Assembly: GCF_025751435.1 (NCBI RefSeq)
Contig: NZ_JAOWKY010000002.1
Coordinates: 124,001 to 188,000 of the forward strand
DNA from: Albidovulum marisflavi
GTDB lineage: Bacteria > Pseudomonadota > Alphaproteobacteria > Rhodobacterales > Rhodobacteraceae
Length of the DNA stretch: 64,000 bases
Direction: 5' to 3'
Shown here one piece after another: positions 53,023-61,766 of the stretch. The translations under genes were made by a program, and so were the position numbers. The notes under the pieces are model-generated. The model saw nothing but the letters and a program-made list of their open reading frames with translations, made no database searches and was not told where the DNA came from. Position 1 is the stretch's first letter, and the number at the start of each line of letters is the position of its first letter.

Positions 53023-54474
53023 ATGGCACAGACGAACGGCCTTTTCATTGCAGGCGAATGGCAGGACGGCGCGGCGGTCATCGAGAACCGCAACCCCTCT
53101 GATCTGTCCGACATCATCGGTGAATACGCCCAGGCCGACAGCTCCCAACTGGACGCGGCGCTGGCCGCGGCGCGCAAGGCGCAGCCGGTCTGGTGGGCGG
53201 CGGGCGTCCAGAAGCGGCACGACGTGCTGATGGCGATCGGGACCGAACTGATGGCGCGCGCCGAAGAGATCGGCCGCCTGCTGTCGCGCGAAGAGGGAAA
53301 GCCCCTGGCCGAAGGCAAGGGCGAGGTCTACCGCGCCGGCCAGTTCTTCACCTATTTCGCGGCCGAGGCGCTGCGCCTTCACGGCGACCTGGCGGAAAGC
53401 GTTCGCCCGGGGATCGAAATCGACGTCCGGCGCGAACCGGTGGGCGTCGTCGCGATCGTCTCGCCCTGGAACTTCCCGGTCGCTACGCCCGCGTGGAAGA
53501 TCGCGCCAGCCCTTGCCTTCGGGAACGCCTTGGTCTGGAAACCCGCGAACCTGACGCCGGCCAGCGCGGTTGCCCTGACCGAGGTCATCGCAAGGCAGGA
53601 CATTCCGGCGGGCCTGTTCAACCTGGTGACCGGACCGGGCCGGGCCGTGGGTCAGCGGCTGGTCGAAAGCCGCGAGATCGACGCGATCAGCTTTACCGGC
53701 TCGGTCTCGGTCGGGCGCGGCATCGCGGCCAGCGCGGTCGCCAACATGACCAAGGTCCAGATGGAGATGGGGTCGAAGAACCCCATGCTGATCATGGACG
53801 ACGCCGATCTGGACCTGGCCGTGGCCCATGCCGCCAACGCGGCCTTCGGCGGCACGGGGCAGAAATGTACCGCCGCCTCGCGCCTGATTGTGCACGAGGC
53901 CGTGCATGACGCCTTTGTCGAAAAACTGGTGGCCGCCGCGCAGGCGCTAAAGGTCGGTCACGCGCTTGAGGCGGGCACGCAGATCGGGCCCGCGGTGTCG
54001 GGCGAGCAGCTGGCCCAGAACCTTGACTACGTGGCCATCGGCAAGTCGGAAGGGGCAGAGCTTCTGTGCGGCGGCGACCGGCTGGAGCGGCCGACCGAGG
54101 GATACTACATGGCCCCCGCCGTCTTCGCGGGAACGCGCAACGACATGCGCATCAACCGCGAAGAGATGTTCGCCCCCATCACCTGCGTGATCAAGGCAGG
54201 CAGCTATGACGAGGCTCTGGGCATCGCCAATGACAGCGAATTCGGACTGACCGCCGGCATCATGACCCGCTCGCTTGCGCGGGCCAGCCACTTCCGCGCC
54301 CACATGCGCGCGGGCTGCGTCATGGTGAACCTGCCGACGGCGGGAACGGACTACCACGTTCCCTTCGGCGGGCGCGGCGCATCGTCCTTCGGGCCGCGCG
54401 AACAGGGCCGCTACGCCGCCGAGTTCTATACGACGGTCAAGACGGCCTATGTTTCGGCGGGGTTGCCGGAATGA
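53023..54474 (+). CDS. NAD(P)-dependent aldehyde dehydrogenase
   Basis: A 483-residue aldehyde dehydrogenase with start at ATG 53023 (CAGGAG seven bases upstream). Cofactor segment VAIVSPWNFPVATPAWKIAP (~146), 'VWKPANLTPASA', 'SFTGSVSVGRGIA', general base in MEMGSKNPML (~248) and nucleophile Cys in GTGQKCTAAS (~282). The C terminus (HVPFGGRGASSFGPREQG) resembles the semialdehyde dehydrogenases KGSADH/GabD-like. First gene of the operon under the tandem LysR operators; it overlaps the next gene by four bases. Probably oxidises an aldehyde released when the amine is cleaved. Confidence 0.9.
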   Translation: MAQTNGLFIAGEWQDGAAVIENRNPSDLSDIIGEYAQADSSQLDAALAAARKAQPVWWAAGVQKRHDVLMAIGTELMARAEEIGRLLSREEGKPLAEGKGEVYRAGQFFTYFAAEALRLHGDLAESVRPGIEIDVRREPVGVVAIVSPWNFPVATPAWKIAPALAFGNALVWKPANLTPASAVALTEVIARQDIPAGLFNLVTGPGRAVGQRLVESREIDAISFTGSVSVGRGIAASAVANMTKVQMEMGSKNPMLIMDDADLDLAVAHAANAAFGGTGQKCTAASRLIVHEAVHDAFVEKLVAAAQALKVGHALEAGTQIGPAVSGEQLAQNLDYVAIGKSEGAELLCGGDRLERPTEGYYMAPAVFAGTRNDMRINREEMFAPITCVIKAGSYDEALGIANDSEFGLTAGIMTRSLARASHFRAHMRAGCVMVNLPTAGTDYHVPFGGRGASSFGPREQGRYAAEFYTTVKTAYVSAGLPE

Positions 54475-55484
54475 CCCCGCTTATCGACGGCCTTCAATAC
54501 GCCAACTGGTCCGAGAAGATCTTTCGCCAGATGCGCGAAGGCGGCGTGAACGCTGTCCACGTCACCATCACCTATCACGAAAACTTCCGCGAGACGGTCC
54601 TGAACATCGAGCGTTGGAACCGCTGGTTCGAGCGGTTTCCCGACCTGATCTTCCAAGGCAGGACGGCGGCCGATGTGACCCTTGCGCGCGAAACGGGCCG
54701 CACCGCGATCTTCTTCGGCTCGCAGAACCCGTCGTGCATCGAGGATGACATCGGCCTCGTCGAGGTGTTGCACACCCTTGGCCTGCGCTTCATGCAGCTG
54801 ACCTACAACAACCAGTCCCTTCTGGCTTCGGGCTGCTACGAGGCCGACGACGCCGGCCTGACCCGGATGGGGCGCGAAGTCGTGGCCGAGATGAACCGCG
54901 TGGGCCTTGTGGTCGACATGAGCCATTCCGGCGAACGCTCCACGCTTGAGGCGATCGAACATTCGACCCGTCCGATCGCGATCACCCACGCCAACCCGGC
55001 TGGCTGGCACTCCGCGCTTCGCAACAAGTCCGAAAACGTCCTGCGCGCGCTGGCCGAAAGCGGCGGAATGCTGGGCTTTTCGGTCTATCCCCACCACCTG
55101 CGCGGTGGCAGCGCCTGCACCCTTCGGGACTTCTGCGAAATGATCGCGCGGACCGCCGACCTGATGGGGATCGACCAGGTCGGCATCGGCACCGATCTGT
55201 GCCAGGACCAGCCCGACAGCGTCGTCGAATGGATGCGCGTCGGTCGCTGGACCAAGACCATCGACTACGGCGAGGGGAGCAAGGATGCGCCGGGCTTCCC
55301 GCCGATGCCTGACTGGTTCGCGGACAACCGCAACTTCGGCAAGATCGCGGATGGCTTGCAAGCCACCGGCATGGCCGACGCGGATGTCGCCGCCGTGATG
55401 GGGGGCAACTGGCTGCGCTTTTTCGACAAGAGCTTCGGCGCGAACAAAGGTCCCGAAGGCAGGCTCAGCGAAGCCGCAGACTGA
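54471..55484 (+). CDS. M19-like (membrane dipeptidase family) protein with degenerate metal site
   Basis: A 337-residue TIM-barrel amidohydrolase-like protein. The usual HxD metal motif is replaced: the N terminus reads PLIDGLQYANW where M19 enzymes have 'IDGHND'. The Glu of the bridging 'EGG' is also missing (FFGSQNPSCIEDD), while the later histidines remain (VVDMSHSGE ~150 and ITHANPAG ~170). The site can hold at most one metal in the normal way. From memory, P. aeruginosa has a similar 'dipeptidase' directly beside dgcAB of glycine betaine catabolism, suggesting the group works on betaine metabolism rather than dipeptides. It overlaps the aldehyde dehydrogenase gene by ATGA. Confidence 0.8.
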   Translation: MTPLIDGLQYANWSEKIFRQMREGGVNAVHVTITYHENFRETVLNIERWNRWFERFPDLIFQGRTAADVTLARETGRTAIFFGSQNPSCIEDDIGLVEVLHTLGLRFMQLTYNNQSLLASGCYEADDAGLTRMGREVVAEMNRVGLVVDMSHSGERSTLEAIEHSTRPIAITHANPAGWHSALRNKSENVLRALAESGGMLGFSVYPHHLRGGSACTLRDFCEMIARTADLMGIDQVGIGTDLCQDQPDSVVEWMRVGRWTKTIDYGEGSKDAPGFPPMPDWFADNRNFGKIADGLQATGMADADVAAVMGGNWLRFFDKSFGANKGPEGRLSEAAD

Positions 55485-55529
55485 CTGCAAAAGGGCACGG
55501 AAACACCCATCTAGCAGGACGGGGGCAAG

Positions 55530-57077
55530 ATGACAGACATCACGGCAAGCCAGTGCGGACGATCGCGCCTGGCAGGTTTGGACAAGCCACTTCTTGCTGT
55601 GACGGGTGGATTCATCCTGCTCTTCTGCGGCATGGCGCTTGTCAGCATGGACAGCCTTACGGCGATGGTCGACTGGGGCTTCAATTTCGCCGCCACCTAC
55701 TTCGGGCTCTACTGGCAGGTTCTGCTTCTGGCGACCTTCCTCATCGGACTTGCCATCTGCCTGCTGCCGGGAAGCCGGGCCGTTCTGGGCACGCTGGACA
55801 AGCCGGAATTCAGCACGTTCCAGTGGGCCTCGATGATCATGTGCACGCTGCTGGCCGGCGGCGGCGTCTTCTGGGCGGCGGGTGAGCCCATCGCGCACTA
55901 TCTTTGGACACCTCCGCTTTTCGGTGACCTTTCGGCCGATCCGGCCGCGCGCGCCAACGCCGCGCTCGCGCAGGCATACCTGCACTGGGGCTTCCTTGCC
56001 TGGGCGATCCTTGGCGCGCTGACCACGATCATGCTGATGCACTATCACTACGACAAGGGGCTGCCGCTTGCACCGCGCACGCTGCTCTACCCCGTGTTCG
56101 GTGATCGCGCGCTCAAGGGCCCCATCGGCCTGATCGCCGACGCGTCCTGCATCATCGCCGTCGTCGCCGGCACCGTTGGCCCCATCGGTTTCCTTGGCCT
56201 GCAGATGTCCTACGGGCTGAACGCGCTTTTCGGCATCCCCGACAGCTTCGCGACCCAGGCCGTCGTGATCCTGGCGCTTGTCGGAATCTACACGATCTCT
56301 GCGATTTCCGGTCTTGAACGGGGCATCCAGTTCCTGTCGAAGGCGAACGTCATCCTTGCCTTCGCCCTGCTGGCATTCATGCTGGTCGTCGGATCCACCG
56401 CCTTCATCTTCAAGAGCTTTCTTGGCGGGCTTGGCACCTATCTGTCCAACTTCTTCTCGATGTCGATGTACCGCGGCGAGGCCGGGATCTTCGGAGAGCC
56501 GGGGTGGCTGGGATGGTGGACGGTCTTCTTCTGGGGCTGGTTCCTGGGCTACGGGCCGCTGATGGCGATCTTCATCGCGCGTGTCAGTCGTGGCCGTTCG
56601 ATCCGCTCGATCATCATCATGCTGTCCATCGTGGCGCCGCTGATCACGAACTTCTGGTTCACCATCATCGGAGGATCGGGCATCGCGCTGGAGCAGGCGA
56701 CGGCCGGTGTCATCTCGGCACCGTTCGAAGGCTTCAACCTGCCTGCGGGCCTTCTGGCCATCACCCAGGCGATGCCGATGGGCTTCATCCTGTCGCTTCT
56801 CTTCCTTGTCCTGACCATGATTTTCGTGGCCACGACCAGCGACTCGATGAGCTTTGTCATCGCGACGGCAATGTCCGACGACAACCCGTCGGCCCCGCTG
56901 CGGGCGTTCTGGGGTCTTGCCATGGGCGTCATGGCGCTGATCCTGATCTCGACAGACGCGGGCGGGATCGGCAAGCTTCAGAGCTTCATCGTGGTGACCG
57001 CGGTGCCGGTATCGCTCGTGCTTCTGCCGTCCCTGTGGGATGCTGCACGCATCACCTTGGCATTGGGACGGAAATAG
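55530..57077 (+). CDS. BCCT family transporter (betaine/carnitine/choline type)
   Basis: A 515-residue transporter with about 12 membrane helices. The family core is visible in 'MIMCTLLAGGGVFWAAGEPIAHY' (~110), 'AQAYLHWGFLAWAILGAL' (~150), the signature-like 'WWTVFFWGWFLGYGPLMAIF' (~328) with 'IARVSRGRSIRSI' following, and 'FVATTSDSMSF' (~432). The two Trp-rich segments make the aromatic substrate cage for quaternary ammonium groups. The BCCT C-terminal osmosensing extension is absent, so a catabolic role is more likely than an osmotic one. It is the transporter of the operon 53023-60541. Confidence 0.92.
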   Translation: MTDITASQCGRSRLAGLDKPLLAVTGGFILLFCGMALVSMDSLTAMVDWGFNFAATYFGLYWQVLLLATFLIGLAICLLPGSRAVLGTLDKPEFSTFQWASMIMCTLLAGGGVFWAAGEPIAHYLWTPPLFGDLSADPAARANAALAQAYLHWGFLAWAILGALTTIMLMHYHYDKGLPLAPRTLLYPVFGDRALKGPIGLIADASCIIAVVAGTVGPIGFLGLQMSYGLNALFGIPDSFATQAVVILALVGIYTISAISGLERGIQFLSKANVILAFALLAFMLVVGSTAFIFKSFLGGLGTYLSNFFSMSMYRGEAGIFGEPGWLGWWTVFFWGWFLGYGPLMAIFIARVSRGRSIRSIIIMLSIVAPLITNFWFTIIGGSGIALEQATAGVISAPFEGFNLPAGLLAITQAMPMGFILSLLFLVLTMIFVATTSDSMSFVIATAMSDDNPSAPLRAFWGLAMGVMALILISTDAGGIGKLQSFIVVTAVPVSLVLLPSLWDAARITLALGRK

Positions 57078-57084
57078 CTGCTGC

Positions 57085-57113
57085 TGCCGGGCGTGTTCTG
57101 CACATGCCCGGCA
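57085..57113 (+). promoter_or_regulatory. Hairpin after the BCCT gene
   Basis: TGCCGGGC (57085-57092) and GCCCGGCA (57106-57113) form a perfect 8-bp stem eight bases after the BCCT stop. No T-run follows; it may be a partial terminator or mRNA stabiliser inside the operon. Confidence 0.45.
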
Positions 57114-57142
57114 CCCAACCGAAACAGAAAGGGGCTTGACCC

Positions 57143-58822
57143 ATGACCGACGCGTCCCTTCCTTTGGCCCAGCATGACCTGAAAGTCGGCCTGCGGGCGC
57201 CCGAAACCGTCATGCGGCTGGCCCGCATGGGATCGGCGCATCCCACGCGGCTGTCCTTCCTGCGCGTGCTTCTTCGCAGGGTACGGGATGAGGGCTGGCG
57301 CTTTGACCGCCCGGTTTGGGACGTCGACGCCAAGGGCGTGGGGCGCGCCGTCTACCGCGCGATCGGGCCCGCCAGGACATACAGCCTGGTGGCCTTTTCG
57401 CACGACCTGCCCGATCACATGCGCTCAGACCGGGTGATCGCCACGGCCTGGGACGCCACCTTCGCCCTGTTCGATGGTACGCCGACGACACAGGATCTGG
57501 ACCGCCTGCAGAGGAACGTGCCCCTGCAAGAGGCCGGCCGCGTCTCGGCGCGAGAACTTTCGCTGAGCCGCGCCAACCGTTCGGTGCGGCTCTGGGCGCA
57601 TGTGGTGGACAGCCTGGCGGCGGGGCACCAGCCGGAGATGTCGGAAATCGACGCCGTCGGCTACCTGATGCGCACGACCGCGGTCTATGGTTCGGGCAAG
57701 TTCGGCGCCGCCGACCGGCGCGAGATCGCGGAGCGCCCGGAACTGCACGGCCCCTTCCAGGCCGAGATGCTGTCGGTCTGGCTGACCCGGCAGTTCACGG
57801 TGGACATCGTAGAACATCTGGCTGCCGCGAAGGGCGGCGAACGCGCCGTTCGACTGTCTGACCAGATCAAGCGCCGCCTTGGCGTCGGCAACTCCACGGG
57901 TCTTGGCATGGCGCCTTTCCTGGTGCGCCACCCGATGCTGATGAACAACTGGATGGCCATGCGGGAAACGGCGCTGGCCCGTGTCCGTGCTTTGGCCGAC
58001 GCAACGCCCGACGCCGTCGCGGCCCTGCACCTGGCCTACACCGCGGCCTGCGATAACGCCGACAGCTGGCGTTCCGAACATCCGATCCAGATCGCCAAGC
58101 TGCAGGACCTGCGCCGCGACCTTGCGCGGATCGGCGAGCGGTTGGGCTCCTTCCCCGACGAAGAGGCGCTTCCGTGGGACGCGCTCTGGCGATGGGGTGA
58201 AAGGCAGCTGACGCTCGAAGGGCAGGAAATGCTGTTCGCCCTTCTGATCGAGCCGCACGGCGCCGTCGTGGACAACCTGGCGCAAGGGATGAGCGCGGAC
58301 GAACATGTGGCCTTCACGCTGGACGGCGCAATGAAGGTCGGGACCCTCCAGGCCATATTCCGCGACCGCTACGGCTGGGCGCTGAGCATCGACTTTCAGC
58401 CGGCCGAGGCCCAGGCCCGCTTCTGGTACGTGTCCGAAGAGAAGCTTGAACCCCGGCTGGGCGAACGTGCAAGCGAGGAAGGAGCGGAGCTTGAGCAGCC
58501 GCTGTGCATCGCGCGCCTTGCCAAGGAGCTTTACGCGGATCTGTCGGCCTGGCCGGCTACCGAAACGGTCGCGGCCTTTCTGCTGCGCCACCCCGAACAT
58601 CGCTACATGGCGCGGCGCGCGCAGATCGCCGCCGACCATCCCTATGCCGAGGTTCAGGACAACCTGATCGCCAAGGACATGCTGCCCATCGACCTGATGC
58701 GCTGCAAGCTCGCGTTCTTCGGCGCAAGCCACTTCGACCCCAGGTCCGACAAGTGGGTGCGTATAAGCCTGTTTCAGGGCGCGCCCTACCCGCTCGACAT
58801 GCAAGGGAAGGGCAGGCCATGA
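57143..58822 (+). CDS. Protein of unknown function (559 residues)
   Basis: I do not recognise a family. ATG 57143 is preceded by AAAGGGG. The product is soluble, without signal peptide or membrane helix. Residues 1-300 are predicted mostly helical with many charged pairs (LRVLLRRVRDEGWRFDRPVW, LDRLQRNVPLQEAGRVSARE). The C terminus (DLMRCKLAFFGASHFDPRSD, KWVRISLFQGAPYPLD) looks like a structured end. No metal or nucleotide motif is obvious. It overlaps the DUF3726 gene by ATGA and lies in the BCCT operon, so the two are probably used together. It may be an enzyme of the pathway or a binding partner of the DUF3726 protein. Confidence 0.75.
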   Translation: MTDASLPLAQHDLKVGLRAPETVMRLARMGSAHPTRLSFLRVLLRRVRDEGWRFDRPVWDVDAKGVGRAVYRAIGPARTYSLVAFSHDLPDHMRSDRVIATAWDATFALFDGTPTTQDLDRLQRNVPLQEAGRVSARELSLSRANRSVRLWAHVVDSLAAGHQPEMSEIDAVGYLMRTTAVYGSGKFGAADRREIAERPELHGPFQAEMLSVWLTRQFTVDIVEHLAAAKGGERAVRLSDQIKRRLGVGNSTGLGMAPFLVRHPMLMNNWMAMRETALARVRALADATPDAVAALHLAYTAACDNADSWRSEHPIQIAKLQDLRRDLARIGERLGSFPDEEALPWDALWRWGERQLTLEGQEMLFALLIEPHGAVVDNLAQGMSADEHVAFTLDGAMKVGTLQAIFRDRYGWALSIDFQPAEAQARFWYVSEEKLEPRLGERASEEGAELEQPLCIARLAKELYADLSAWPATETVAAFLLRHPEHRYMARRAQIAADHPYAEVQDNLIAKDMLPIDLMRCKLAFFGASHFDPRSDKWVRISLFQGAPYPLDMQGKGRP

Positions 58823-59529
58823 CAACAGAACCCAATGACCCGACCGCCTCGGGGTCTTCGTTCGCCGACGCGCCCACCTTCCTCGTCCTCTCGCGCAACG
58901 AGATCGAGAGCCTGAGCACCAAGGCCGCCCGCGGCGCAGGGATGAGCTGGGGCCAGGCCGAGGAAGCCGGCTTTGCGGCCGGCTGGCTTCACGAACACGG
59001 CGTCGACGGGTCGGCGGCGCTTCTGGCGCAACTGGAGAGCGCGGCGGGCAAGCCCTGGCACGATGTCTGCCCGATCGTCGGCCCTAGACATTGGCGGCAG
59101 CAGGGCGAAGGGCCGCTATGCCCCATCGCCGTCGGCGCGGCGCTAAGCGACTTTGTCGATCTGCCCGAAGGGTCGCTGTCCCAAGGCTTGAAGATCGCGG
59201 ACGTAAGTCGGCCCGTGCTTCTGGTGCCCTTTCTGTCGCGCATCGCAGAGCGGCATGGCCAGCGCATCGCGTTGACCTTTCCCGGTGGGGCCGTCGGCGT
59301 CGACGGCACAGGTGCGATCACCGGCGATCTGGGCTGCTTCACCGGCCTGTCCGCTGCCACCCTGACGCTCGAATTGCTGGAGGGTGCAGCCGATGCGGAA
59401 TCGAGGGGACCGGCGGGCTGCGAAAGCCCGGTTCTGTCCAGGCTTAACGACCTGGCGATGAAGACCACGGTTCCCCCGTCCGACCGATCGCGGGCGGATG
59501 CGGGCGCCGGAACAAGCGACAATGACTGA
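58819..59529 (+). CDS. DUF3726-like protein
   Basis: A 236-residue soluble protein. It contains LSRNEIESLSTKAARGAGM and WGQAEEAGFAAGWLHEHGVD, as in DUF3726 proteins that occur near Ldh_2-type dehydrogenases in Rhodobacterales (recollection). The N-terminal ~20 and C-terminal ~35 residues look disordered. No catalytic motif stands out. It overlaps the 559-residue gene by four bases and is followed by the dehydrogenase gene 16 bases later, indicating a conserved functional unit. The role is unknown. Confidence 0.72.
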   Translation: MTTEPNDPTASGSSFADAPTFLVLSRNEIESLSTKAARGAGMSWGQAEEAGFAAGWLHEHGVDGSAALLAQLESAAGKPWHDVCPIVGPRHWRQQGEGPLCPIAVGAALSDFVDLPEGSLSQGLKIADVSRPVLLVPFLSRIAERHGQRIALTFPGGAVGVDGTGAITGDLGCFTGLSAATLTLELLEGAADAESRGPAGCESPVLSRLNDLAMKTTVPPSDRSRADAGAGTSDND

Positions 59530-59545
59530 CGGAAAAGAGGCCAGC

Positions 59546-60541
59546 ATGCGGATAGGCATCGACGACATCGCGCGGATGAGCGAACAGGCCCTGCTGGCCC
59601 ATGGCGCGGGCGCGTGGCAGGCAAGCGAGGTCGCGCGCGCGGTCGCCCGGGCCGAGGAAACCGGCAACGTGATCTGCGGTCTCTACTACCTGGAAAGCTA
59701 CTGCCGGCAGCTCGTGTCGGGCCGGGTCGATGGCCGGGTCGAGCCAGTCGTTACCCTGCCCCGCCCCGGCGCCGTCACGGTGGATGCAAGGTTCGGTTTC
59801 GCGCAGCCCGCGTTTTCGCGCGGCCTTCAGCCCGCGATCGAGGCGGCGCGGGCCTGCGGCATCGCGAGCCTTGCGGTCTGCCATTCGCACACCTGCACCT
59901 CGCTTGGCTATTTCACGGAACAGATCGCCGCCAAGGGGTTGATCGCGATCGGGGTCACCAATGCCTCGGCCATCGTTGCCGGACCTGGCGGCAAGCGCCC
60001 GGTGATCGGCACCAACCCTATCGCCTTCACGATCCCCGGCCCGGACGGGATCGCGATGCATGCCGATTTTTCGACGGCGGCAGTCGCATTGGGCAAGATC
60101 ACCAAGGCGCAGGCGGCGGGCGAACGCATCCCGCTGGGTTGGGCGGTGGACCGGAACGGAAAGCCCACGACCGACCCGGCCGAGGCGCTATCAGGCTCGT
60201 TGGTGAGCGCGGCGGACTACAAGGGCTGGGCGCTTGGTCTTCTGGTCGAGTTCCTGGCGGCCGGGCTGACCGGGTCGGTCAATTCGCTTGACGTCAAAGG
60301 ACTCAAGGCCGAGGCCGGTCCGCCCCACGACCTTGGGCAATTCTACATCCTCATCGACCCAGACACCCATGCCGCGTCCCTGGCCGAGCGCATAAGCCGC
60401 GTTGCCGAAGCGGTGGCCGACGATCCGGGCGTGCGCATCCCCGGCAAACAGCGCACCCGGCTCGATGCGGTCGAGGTCGCGCCCGCGCTTTGGCAGCTTG
60501 TGCAGCAACTGGCCAAGGCCGGGACGACAGCCGCCGGCTGA
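59546..60541 (+). CDS. Ldh_2 family (malate/L-lactate dehydrogenase-like) oxidoreductase
   Basis: A 331-residue NAD(P)H-dependent dehydrogenase of the LDH2/MDH2 family, which is unrelated to Rossmann-fold lactate dehydrogenases. The catalytic His is in VCHSHTCTSLGYF (~112), with 'GVTNASAIVAGPGG' and the cofactor region 'PVIGTNPIAFTIPG' following. ATG 59546 is preferred for the AGAGG ribosome site; ATG 59522 is in frame. Members reduce 2-oxo acids or cyclic imines such as Delta1-pyrroline-2-carboxylate and Delta1-piperideine-2-carboxylate. An imine or keto acid produced by amine oxidation would fit here, but is not proven. Last gene of the plus-strand operon. Confidence 0.88.
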   Translation: MRIGIDDIARMSEQALLAHGAGAWQASEVARAVARAEETGNVICGLYYLESYCRQLVSGRVDGRVEPVVTLPRPGAVTVDARFGFAQPAFSRGLQPAIEAARACGIASLAVCHSHTCTSLGYFTEQIAAKGLIAIGVTNASAIVAGPGGKRPVIGTNPIAFTIPGPDGIAMHADFSTAAVALGKITKAQAAGERIPLGWAVDRNGKPTTDPAEALSGSLVSAADYKGWALGLLVEFLAAGLTGSVNSLDVKGLKAEAGPPHDLGQFYILIDPDTHAASLAERISRVAEAVADDPGVRIPGKQRTRLDAVEVAPALWQLVQQLAKAGTTAAG

Positions 60542-60561
60542 CCGCCGGGACAGGACGCCCG

Positions 60562-60595
60562 GAACGCGATGCGCTGATGAAACAGCGCCGCGTTC
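60562..60595. terminator. Hairpin between convergent genes
   Basis: GAACGCG (60562-60568) pairs with CGCGTTC (60589-60595), and GCGCTG (60571-60576) with CAGCGC (60583-60588): a 13-bp helix with a two-base bulge and ATGAAA loop. It sits between the dehydrogenase and argE-like genes. No T-run, but position and strength fit termination. Confidence 0.6.
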
Positions 60596-60606
60596 GCCCT
60601 GGGGAT

Positions 60607-61749
60607 CTAGGACAGCAGACCGATCAACCGGTCGCACATGGCGTCGCAGGCAGATAGCTGATCCAGTTCGATGAACTCGTCAGGCTTGTGCCCCTGCTCC
60701 ATTGATCCCGGACCGCACACGAAACTCGGGATGCCGGCGGCTTCGAAGTGGCCCGCCTCGGTCCCGTAGGCAACCTTGGTCGTGGCAGCTGTCGGCACCA
60801 GGCTTCGCATCATGTCCAGCGCATCGGGATCATCGCCCGCGCCAAGACCCGGGTAGGCGCTAACGGTTTCGACCTCAATCCGCGCCCCGGTGAACGCCGT
60901 CCGGAAGGGCGCCGACGCCGTCTCGGCGATCCCGTCGATCGCGGCTTTGACATCCTCGGCGGACTGCGCTGCGGGATAGCGGAACTCAAGATCGACGACG
61001 GCCCGGTCAGGCACGATGTTCAACGCGGTGCCCCCCGAAATCCGGCCCGCGTGAACGGTCGCATAGGGGATGTCGTAGCCCGGTTCGCGCGCGCCATGCC
61101 GGGCAAGGTCATCCTGAAGACGCCGCAGCCCGGCCACGAAGTCGACGGCAAGGTGGATCGCGTTGACGAAGTCCGGTGCGAGCGCGGAATGGCCTGCCTC
61201 ACCGTGGCAGGTGGCGCGCAGGGCGACCTTGCCCTTGTGGCCGACAGCGATCTGCATCTGCGTGGGCTCCCCCACAACGCACAGGCGCGGCTTTCCGATG
61301 GACGCCGCAAGCACGGGCAGCATCATCGGGATACCCAGGCAACCGACCTCCTCATCCCAGGAAAAGGCAAGCTTCAGCGGTTTGACAAGCCGACGGCGCG
61401 ATGCGCGTTCGGCGGCGGAAAGCATTGCGGCCAGAAAACCCTTCATGTCCGTAGCGCCGCGCCCGTAGAGCCGGCTTCCCTCTCGCCGCATCCGGAAGGG
61501 ATCTGCGGACCAGCTTTGGCCGGTCACGGGCACCACGTCGGTGTGCCCGGACAGCATGATGCCCCCTGCACCAGCGGGCCCCATGCAGGCAAACAACCCG
61601 CCCTTGGTTCCCGTCCGATCCTGAACGTGATGAACGGTTGCGCCGCATTCGACCAGAAAGCCGGAGATGTAGTCCAGAATCGGAAGGTTGCTTTCGCTGC
61701 TGACCGAGGGAAAGGCGATCAGACGGTCCAGGATTTCCACGGTGCGCAT
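60607..61749 (-). CDS. argE: ArgE/DapE family N-acyl amino acid deacylase (acetylornithine deacetylase-like)
   Basis: A 380-residue M20 metallopeptidase. ATG 61749 follows the intergenic gap; upstream codons in the same frame belong antisense to the flavoprotein gene. Zinc and catalytic residues: SGHTDVVPV (~68, His-x-Asp), GRGATDMKG (~97, bridging Asp), AFSWDEEVG (~130, general-base Glu) and a later 'VGEPTQMQ'. It is the ArgE type (N-acetyl-L-ornithine deacetylase), but its location beside a TMADH-like gene and a BCCT operon suggests an N-acetylated diamine derivative as real substrate. It lies 17 bases downstream of the flavoprotein gene on the same strand. Confidence 0.87.
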   Translation of the reverse strand: MRTVEILDRLIAFPSVSSESNLPILDYISGFLVECGATVHHVQDRTGTKGGLFACMGPAGAGGIMLSGHTDVVPVTGQSWSADPFRMRREGSRLYGRGATDMKGFLAAMLSAAERASRRRLVKPLKLAFSWDEEVGCLGIPMMLPVLAASIGKPRLCVVGEPTQMQIAVGHKGKVALRATCHGEAGHSALAPDFVNAIHLAVDFVAGLRRLQDDLARHGAREPGYDIPYATVHAGRISGGTALNIVPDRAVVDLEFRYPAAQSAEDVKAAIDGIAETASAPFRTAFTGARIEVETVSAYPGLGAGDDPDALDMMRSLVPTAATTKVAYGTEAGHFEAAGIPSFVCGPGSMEQGHKPDEFIELDQLSACDAMCDRLIGLLS

Positions 61750-61766
61750 CTTCGTTGTCCCCCGCC

